Positions 59,105 to 64,000 of a stretch of 64,000 nt of DNA are shown here, piece after piece. Source of the DNA: Bartonella sp. M0283 (GTDB lineage Bacteria; Pseudomonadota; Alphaproteobacteria; Rhizobiales; Rhizobiaceae). The notes under the pieces are model-generated. The model searched no databases, was not told where the DNA came from, and saw only the letters and a list, made by a program, of their open reading frames with translations. The first letter of the stretch is position 1; the number at the start of each line of letters is the position of its first letter. The position numbers and the translations under genes were made by a program. Location of the stretch: positions 13,321 through 77,320 of the forward strand of contig NZ_JACFSK010000002.1 in the NCBI RefSeq assembly GCF_016100455.1. Reading direction: 5' to 3'.

Positions 59105-60193
59105 TTATTTCGTGTATTGATTCCACTCGCGAAAAAACTTGATGCGGTTTTGTGGCTTGAGGTTGGATAAAAGCCGGTCATCAAGTGCAATAGGTTTGAG
59201 ATTTCCTCCCACCATTGCCGTCAATGAATCAAGATCAAGTCCACCTTCAATATCGGTTCTGACCGAGGGTAATCCGTGTTTGGATAATGCTGTCTGCCCT
59301 TCTTTTGATAACATAAAATCCATGAAGAGGCGTGCAGCATTGGGGTGAGGTGCACCACGCGGTATGACCGCCGGACGCGAGAACGCAGCCGTATAATCCT
59401 GACCGAAAGCAACGCCAAGATTGGGGGTGGTCTTTACCCAGTCGAGCGCATAAGAACCGATGACATTGATTGCCATGACATTTTCGCCGGAGACAACAGT
59501 CTCACGCATTGTTCCTGTTGCTGTATAGGATTTGACTTTGACAGCCCCCATTGCCTTTGCCAATTCCCAAAAATTGTCGCTAGAAGCAGCATCATTGGTT
59601 TGCATTAAAAAACCGATACCGCTTTTTTCCGGATCAAATGTGGCAACTTTACCTTTCAGCTCGTCGACATGCGATTTCATATAGTCAATAAGGCCGGCGC
59701 GCGTCTTGGGAAATGCCTCATCAGGAAACGCCTTGGTATTGTAAATGACACCGATTGGCTCGACAGTTGTCGCATAGACGCTATCCTTGTAGCTTGCCCA
59801 ATCGGGAATGTTTTTCTTCTCCGGAGATAGATAGGTTTCGACATATCCTTCGGATGCAAGCTTCAACTGCAAATCCATCGCCGAGCTCCAGACAATGTCG
59901 GCTCCCATCTGCTTGGCTTCCGCTTCGGCGACTGTACGACTATAGGCATTATTGGTTCCCATGTCGGTAAAATCGACTTCTATCGAATATTTCTTTTTGA
60001 ATGCGTCGATAAGCTCTTTTGCCAATTCCTCATCAGTGGTGGAATAAAGTGAGAGACGACCTTCGCTCTTGGCTTTAGTTATGATGTCGGAATAGTTTGA
60101 CGGGTACCCTTGCGGCAAATCTTCACTTGCTGCCGGCAATGTATCAATGATTACCAGCCCCAAAAAACCGAATAGAATAGATTTGAATTTCAT
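59105..60193 (-). CDS. ABC transporter periplasmic substrate-binding protein (AfuA-like)
   Basis: A 362-residue periplasmic protein with a cleavable signal peptide (about residues 1-22, ending PAAS) and the class D binding-protein fold (LSLYSTTDEELAKELIDAFKKKY onward). It supplies the importer encoded downstream. It is paralogous to the product of 61090-62223 over the full length, sharing runs such as AMDLQLKLASEGY against AVDLQIKLANDGY. Where ferric-binding FbpA has a tyrosine pair, this protein has NVIGSYALDW, with one Tyr, so ferric iron is not assured; a sugar phosphate or other organic anion fits too. GGAGGAG precedes the ATG at 60193. Confidence 0.9.
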   Translation of the reverse strand: MKFKSILFGFLGLVIIDTLPAASEDLPQGYPSNYSDIITKAKSEGRLSLYSTTDEELAKELIDAFKKKYSIEVDFTDMGTNNAYSRTVAEAEAKQMGADIVWSSAMDLQLKLASEGYVETYLSPEKKNIPDWASYKDSVYATTVEPIGVIYNTKAFPDEAFPKTRAGLIDYMKSHVDELKGKVATFDPEKSGIGFLMQTNDAASSDNFWELAKAMGAVKVKSYTATGTMRETVVSGENVMAINVIGSYALDWVKTTPNLGVAFGQDYTAAFSRPAVIPRGAPHPNAARLFMDFMLSKEGQTALSKHGLPSVRTDIEGGLDLDSLTAMVGGNLKPIALDDRLLSNLKPQNRIKFFREWNQYTK

Positions 60194-60305
60194 GCGTTTT
60201 CTCCTCCACAAGATAAAACACCGGCGCAAAACGGACGTTTTATTTTTCCGGTCAACCATGATTTCCTCATAAAATGGGCGACCGTTTTTTTAGCATGGCA
60301 CAGAA

Positions 60306-60327
60306 AGCTGACAGGAAGCTGTCAAGA
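60306..60327. promoter_or_regulatory. candidate OmpR/PhoB-type operator, 11-bp direct repeat
   Basis: AGCTGACAGGA (60306-60316) is directly followed by AGCTGTCAAGA (60317-60327), 9 of 11 matching. Eleven-base periodicity is typical of the head-to-tail half-sites of OmpR-family regulators, and the second half contains CTGTCA as in the Pho box. The same bases also form the dyad TGACAG-GAAG-CTGTCA (60309-60324). Confidence 0.5.
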
Positions 60328-60336
60328 AAACTATTT

Positions 60337-60366
60337 TTGACATAACCCCTTACTTATGGCTCTATA
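60337..60366 (+). promoter_or_regulatory. candidate promoter of the sensor operon
   Basis: TTGACA (60337-60342), an 18-bp spacer, and TCTATA (60361-60366), about 57 bp before the regulator ATG. The -35 matches the consensus; the -10 is only fair. It lies just downstream of the candidate operator. Confidence 0.35.
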
Positions 60367-60422
60367 GATAAATAGAGGAGAAATAGAATAAAACGGTCTT
60401 CCTATATGGAGGGGGGGGAAGA

Positions 60423-61106
60423 ATGATGAATATTCTTCTTGTCGAAGACAATCAAGACTTGGGCGAAGCCGTTGCAGCGAGGCTCAAACAGCTTGGCCAT
60501 AGTGTGATATGGTTACAAGACGGTGATGATGTTGTTGCGACAATGCCGCTTTATCACTTCGATGCATTGGTGCTCGACCTCATGCTCCCCAATAAAAGCG
60601 GTCTTGAAATTATCCGCCATTTACGTGGCCATGGGTCGACCCTTCCAATTGTTGTTATCACCGCGCGTTCGGAAATTGACGATAAGGTAAGCCTGTTCGA
60701 TTTGGGGGCAGATGATTATCTGGTAAAGCCATTTGATGTACGCGAACTTGTTGCGCGTTTGACCGCAACAATCCGCCGGACAAACGGTATTGCCAGCAAT
60801 ACCGTTCATATCGGCAATGCCAGTATTGATATGACCGCCCACAAGCTTGTTATTGGTGGTGAAATTGTCGAATGTAACAGGCGCGAATTCAGTTTGTTAC
60901 AAATTCTTGTTCACCATCTCGATAAAGCGGTTGCCAAAGAAATATTGATGAACCGCCTTTTCGATATTGATGATGAAGTGTCTTTCAACGCTCTTGAAGT
61001 CTATATTTCACGGCTAAGGCGAAAACTTCGCAAAGCCGATATTGAAATCTCCACTCTGCGGGGCTTCGGTTATCGGGTGCAGACTAAAAATGCCCCGTCT
61101 AATTAG
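60423..61106 (+). CDS. OmpR-family response regulator
   Basis: A 227-residue regulator. The receiver domain (1-120) has acidic residues in LVEDNQDL, phospho-acceptor Asp52 in LVLDLMLPNKSG, Thr in VVITARSE and the Lys in YLVKPFDV. The C-terminal OmpR winged helix (about 130-225) contains CNRREFSLLQILV and VYISRLRRKL with GFGYRV. Either of two adjacent ATGs (60423 and 60426) can start. The next gene overlaps it by 17 bp. It is paired with the histidine kinase at 62220 and probably controls the divergent importer. Confidence 0.93.
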   Translation: MMNILLVEDNQDLGEAVAARLKQLGHSVIWLQDGDDVVATMPLYHFDALVLDLMLPNKSGLEIIRHLRGHGSTLPIVVITARSEIDDKVSLFDLGADDYLVKPFDVRELVARLTATIRRTNGIASNTVHIGNASIDMTAHKLVIGGEIVECNRREFSLLQILVHHLDKAVAKEILMNRLFDIDDEVSFNALEVYISRLRRKLRKADIEISTLRGFGYRVQTKNAPSN

Positions 61107-62223
61107 CCGACTTATATTTTTGTTTGTGATTGTTGTTTTGGTCGTTTTGGCGAGAAACGCGACGATCAATCATTATCCCGCACCAAACAGGGTGAGATCG
61201 GCAGAAACCTTCAATATTTACGGGACAACGGATGCCTTATTGTTTCAGGAGTTCATCAAAGAATTCAAAAAACTTCACCCCGATATTCCGGTTCGATATA
61301 AAGAACTAGAAAGCGGTGAAATTTTTCACGGTGTCATCCATGACAATTTGACACCGCCGCCTGATCTTATCATTTCCTCGGCTGTCGATTTGCAAATAAA
61401 ACTCGCCAATGACGGTTATGCAGCCGATTATTTTTCACCTTATTTGCAACAATTGCCGGATTGGGCGCAGTGGCATAACGAGGTTATCGGTTTTACCTTT
61501 GAACCGGCTGTTATTGCCTATAACCGGAAACTTGTCGGTTCTATTGACGTTCCCACGACCCATCTCGGCCTTGCCAAATTGATAGAGGAAAACAAACAAC
61601 ATCTTTATGGAAAAATCGGAACCTATAATATTGCGACATCAGGTGTCGGTTATGTATTGGCAACACAAGACGAATTCATTTCGTCAAACTTTTGGCGGCT
61701 GACAAATGCTTTGGCAAGCGGAAAGGCAAAACTGAGTGCTTCATCTCCCGAAGTTCTTGATGCTCTCGAAAAGGGCGACATCATCATTGCCTATAATCTT
61801 CTGGGGTCCTATGCTTTTGCCCGCGCTTTGACAAATCCCGATATAGTGGTTGTCATTCCAAGCGATTATGCTTTGGTTATAGCGCGGTCTGCGCTTATCC
61901 CGCGCCATTCGACAGAACCCGAAATTGCCAAAGAATTTATCGACTTCCTGTTGTCCCCCGATGGTCAGAAAATTGCCGCCGGAAACACCGGTTTCGGCGC
62001 GATAATGCCTGGCATAGAAGGCCAATTCAGCATTTCTTCAATTATGAAAAACACGCACGGAACAGTGCAGCCGATTGCCATGACGCCGGCTTTATTGGTC
62101 AATTATGACGAGCAAAAACGCGGGCAGTTTTTACGTGTCTGGCTTGATATTATTAATGGCAATACAACTACCAGAGATACTCTGAACAGCCGCGAAACAA
62201 CATCCGACGGGGGAAAGAAGTGA
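61090..62223 (+). CDS. membrane-anchored periplasmic binding protein, sensor component
   Basis: A 377-residue protein of the same binding-protein family as the importer's. It has an N-terminal hydrophobic helix (LISRLIFLFVIVVLVVLA, residues about 4-21) without a lipobox or clear cleavage site, so it is probably tethered in the inner membrane with the binding domain outside. Paralogous blocks include AVDLQIKLANDGYAADYFSP, NIATSGVGYVLATQ and IIIAYNLLGSYAFA. Its place between response regulator and kinase, overlapping both, marks it as a co-receptor that presents ligand to the kinase. PgtC of the Salmonella phosphoglycerate system is a known parallel. The ligand is unknown. Confidence 0.88.
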   Translation: MPRLISRLIFLFVIVVLVVLARNATINHYPAPNRVRSAETFNIYGTTDALLFQEFIKEFKKLHPDIPVRYKELESGEIFHGVIHDNLTPPPDLIISSAVDLQIKLANDGYAADYFSPYLQQLPDWAQWHNEVIGFTFEPAVIAYNRKLVGSIDVPTTHLGLAKLIEENKQHLYGKIGTYNIATSGVGYVLATQDEFISSNFWRLTNALASGKAKLSASSPEVLDALEKGDIIIAYNLLGSYAFARALTNPDIVVVIPSDYALVIARSALIPRHSTEPEIAKEFIDFLLSPDGQKIAAGNTGFGAIMPGIEGQFSISSIMKNTHGTVQPIAMTPALLVNYDEQKRGQFLRVWLDIINGNTTTRDTLNSRETTSDGGKK

Positions 62224-63590
62224 AATCACATTTTTCCTTGCGCAGAAGGATTTTTCTGATTGCATTGTCGCTAATGTTGTTAACGGGCGGCATTATTCTT
62301 TATTTTACCCAAAACAGTATCGAACACGCAACCGAAAGCGCCTATGACCGGCTGCTCCTTGCATCTGCCCGCACAATTGCCAATGCCGTGCAAACCGAAA
62401 AAGGCAAAGTCGCCGTAGAAATTCCCGGAGCAGCATTTTCGATGTTTCCGGGTGACGATCGTATATTTTACGTCATCCGCGACGCTGACGGACATTATGT
62501 AACCGGTTATGAAAATTTCGACACCGGTATGGAGCTTGCGAAGAAGACCGGTGGCACTTTCCAAACCACATTCTTTAATAATGAACCGGTGAGACTGGTC
62601 ACTGTTGGCCGCCTGATTGCTGCCGGAAATAAAACCGGATGGGTGACAATTCGCGTCGGTCAAACCCGACGTGAACAACAATCATTGAAAAACAGTATTT
62701 TATATCACGAAACGATAGCCGTTGTGGCACTCATGTTTGTTGCATTGTGTACAATTTGGCTTGCAATCGGTTTGACCTTTTTTCCTTTAAAAAAGCTTGA
62801 AAATGAATTGCAAAGCCGTTCTTTTTCCGACCTTTCACCCTTGGAAAGCCCCTCGCCGAATGAAGTCAATACACTGGTCATTGCGCTCAATGTCTTTATG
62901 GAAAGATTGAAACTTGCTTCCGAACGTATGCGAACATTGGTTGCCGATGCCGCCCATCAAATCCGCACACCGTTAGCCTCGCTTTTGTCGCAAATTGAGG
63001 TCGCCATTCATGAGCGTAATGAATCGAAACACCATGAACAACTGCTCAAGGTTGAAAGAAGTGCTATTCAGGCAAGCCGGCTTGTAAACCAGTTATTGAT
63101 GGATGCCACAATTGCCCATCGTCTGGAACAAAAATCGGATAGTCCGATCAATATCGAAAACCTGCTTGATGATGTTATAAACCGCATCCAATCGTTAGAA
63201 CAGGAACGTATAGATATCAAGGCTGACACTTCGATAAAATCTGCAGTCATGATTGGCGACCGTATTGCCTTGAGAGAAATGTTACACAACCTTGTCGACA
63301 ATGCGCTCAGATATACGGATGGCGATGTCACCATAGCCCCGACTGTCAATGACAACCGGTTATCAATCAGAATTATCGATTCCGGCCCCGGTATCAAAAA
63401 AAGCGAGCGGGAAATCGTTTTTCAGCGTTTCCAGCGCGGCAGTACAGCCGGAAAATCCATCGGTTCGGGCTTAGGGCTTGCCATTGCACTTCAGGTTGTC
63501 AAAGCACATGGCGGCACGATAAAGTTTGAAGACATCGATCATCCCACCGGTTTTTGTGTCGAAATCGAATTTCCACTCGCTTCCTCTTGA
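62220..63590 (+). CDS. sensor histidine kinase
   Basis: A 456-residue inner-membrane kinase: transmembrane helix about 9-27, a periplasmic domain of about 130 residues, a second helix about 163-187, a linker, the HisKA domain with His246 in DAAHQIRTPLASLLSQ, and the ATPase domain with LVDNALRYTDGD, DSGPGIKKSE and GSGLGLAIALQVV. The start is GTG at 62220, overlapping the preceding stop (GTGA), with GGGGGAAAG upstream. It should phosphorylate the regulator encoded two genes earlier in response to the binding protein. Confidence 0.93.
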   Translation: MKSHFSLRRRIFLIALSLMLLTGGIILYFTQNSIEHATESAYDRLLLASARTIANAVQTEKGKVAVEIPGAAFSMFPGDDRIFYVIRDADGHYVTGYENFDTGMELAKKTGGTFQTTFFNNEPVRLVTVGRLIAAGNKTGWVTIRVGQTRREQQSLKNSILYHETIAVVALMFVALCTIWLAIGLTFFPLKKLENELQSRSFSDLSPLESPSPNEVNTLVIALNVFMERLKLASERMRTLVADAAHQIRTPLASLLSQIEVAIHERNESKHHEQLLKVERSAIQASRLVNQLLMDATIAHRLEQKSDSPINIENLLDDVINRIQSLEQERIDIKADTSIKSAVMIGDRIALREMLHNLVDNALRYTDGDVTIAPTVNDNRLSIRIIDSGPGIKKSEREIVFQRFQRGSTAGKSIGSGLGLAIALQVVKAHGGTIKFEDIDHPTGFCVEIEFPLASS

Positions 63591-64000
63591 TCTGTCGGGA
63601 GCTTCCAAGCCTGATTTCAAAAAGCTCTAATAATCAATTCAAATTCGAAAATATCGCACCAATCCGATTATTTTCTGCCGAAGCCATTTTTCCGGCAAAA
63701 TCATTTATCCGGTTGCGACAGAGAGCCTATAACAAAGCTGATATAAACGCCCGCAAAAATGACACGCGCCAATATTTCTCAAAGGATCTTATTTCTGAAA
63801 GAATCTTTATGGCAATTATCAAATTGCACATATTGCCGGTGACAATCGGCAAGTTTTATAAATACCGGAATTCTTAAAGCCGGTTTTCCGTGACAAACCG
63901 TTAAAGCCTGCCCCAAACAATCATTAAATCGAGAATTTTTGGAAAACTGCCGCCAAGACTTAGCTAAGCTTCGTCAAAAGCCCGAATGAGCTTCTCATGC
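63591..64000. other. region after the histidine kinase gene, to window end
   Basis: About 410 bp with no supported gene. A 107-codon frame starting at 63554 overlaps the kinase end and has no ribosome-binding site. No clear terminator was found. Confidence 0.4.

Larger units (their letters stand above)
60194..60422. promoter_or_regulatory. divergent control region between the ABC importer and the sensor operon
   Basis: A 229-bp region with both outward promoters. It contains a direct repeat AGCTGACAGGA / AGCTGTCAAGA (60306-60327), a TTGACA box at 60337-60342, and a G8 tract (60411-60418) next to the regulator start. Co-regulation of both operons is likely. Confidence 0.6.

Noticed and set aside
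59105..60193. Naming the importer as an iron(III) transporter
   Set aside because: The tyrosine pair of ferric-binding proteins is not visible at the expected place, so the ligand is left open.
63554..63877. 107-codon open frame overlapping the kinase gene end
   Set aside because: It runs out of frame through the end of the kinase gene and has no ribosome-binding site.

Overview
The window reads as chromosomal DNA of an alphaproteobacterium of the order Hyphomicrobiales (Rhizobiales), close to Brucella/Bartonella. Gene families, rhizobial-style split pntA, plant-type glutamate-cysteine ligase, tandem glycine riboswitch before gcvTHP and the moderate-to-low GC with AT-rich spacers all fit. 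A Bartonellaceae member that keeps amino-acid biosynthesis (leuB, asd, gcvTHP), such as the bee-gut Bartonella group, is my best guess; this is inference from gene content, not a database match. No rRNA, tRNA, insertion sequence, prophage or CRISPR array was recognised.

Layout. 1-6.9 kb: an 8-bp microsatellite, ferredoxin-NADP reductase (fpr), a phosphohexomutase/ABM-monooxygenase pair, a xanthine-type NCS2 permease divergent from an orphan cueR, and an lldD-type flavoenzyme. 7.4-10.5 kb: an Lrp-family regulator divergent from dadX-dadA (alanine racemase and D-amino-acid dehydrogenase). 11-15.6 kb: the leftward gcvT-gcvH-gcvP operon behind a tandem glycine riboswitch. 15.7-21.8 kb: crcB, a prolyl-tRNA deacylase, a CnoX-like thioredoxin-TPR protein, a LON-domain protein, a Trm112-like protein, leuB and asd; asd follows a GC-rich structured leader. 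21.8-26.3 kb: a long spacer with one small membrane protein gene, metQNI and a lipoprotein gene. 26.8-36.7 kb: tex, an old-yellow-enzyme reductase, a WD40/COG0523 metallochaperone pair, a creatininase-family protein divergent from a MarR regulator, a LacI-type regulator and a class I glutamine amidotransferase-like hydrolase. 37-41.3 kb: three-gene proton-translocating transhydrogenase operon and nnrS. 42-50.2 kb: a SAF-domain oxidoreductase and a MaoC-like hydratase separated by a 7-bp microsatellite, rpsU, a TPR lipoprotein, a baeRF-type protein, gshA and rsmE. 50.5-54.1 kb: an aromatic-acid-type efflux trio (FUSC, DUF1656, HlyD) and an intact 48-codon membrane-peptide gene. 54.8-63.6 kb: an aldo-keto reductase and the most notable locus.

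The most interesting region is 56082-63590. A leftward ABC importer (substrate-binding protein, fused permease, ATPase) faces a rightward operon with an OmpR-type response regulator, a second membrane-tethered substrate-binding protein clearly paralogous to the importer's own, and a histidine kinase. The three rightward genes overlap. This looks like a three-component sensing system in which a duplicated binding protein acts as the ligand sensor for the kinase that controls the importer. The divergent spacer carries an 11-bp-period direct repeat of the kind bound by OmpR/PhoB-family regulators, a TTGACA-type promoter candidate and a G8 tract at the regulator's ribosome-binding site. Both binding proteins lack the tyrosine pair of ferric-ion-binding proteins, so a phosphorylated organic compound or another anion is at least as likely a ligand as iron.
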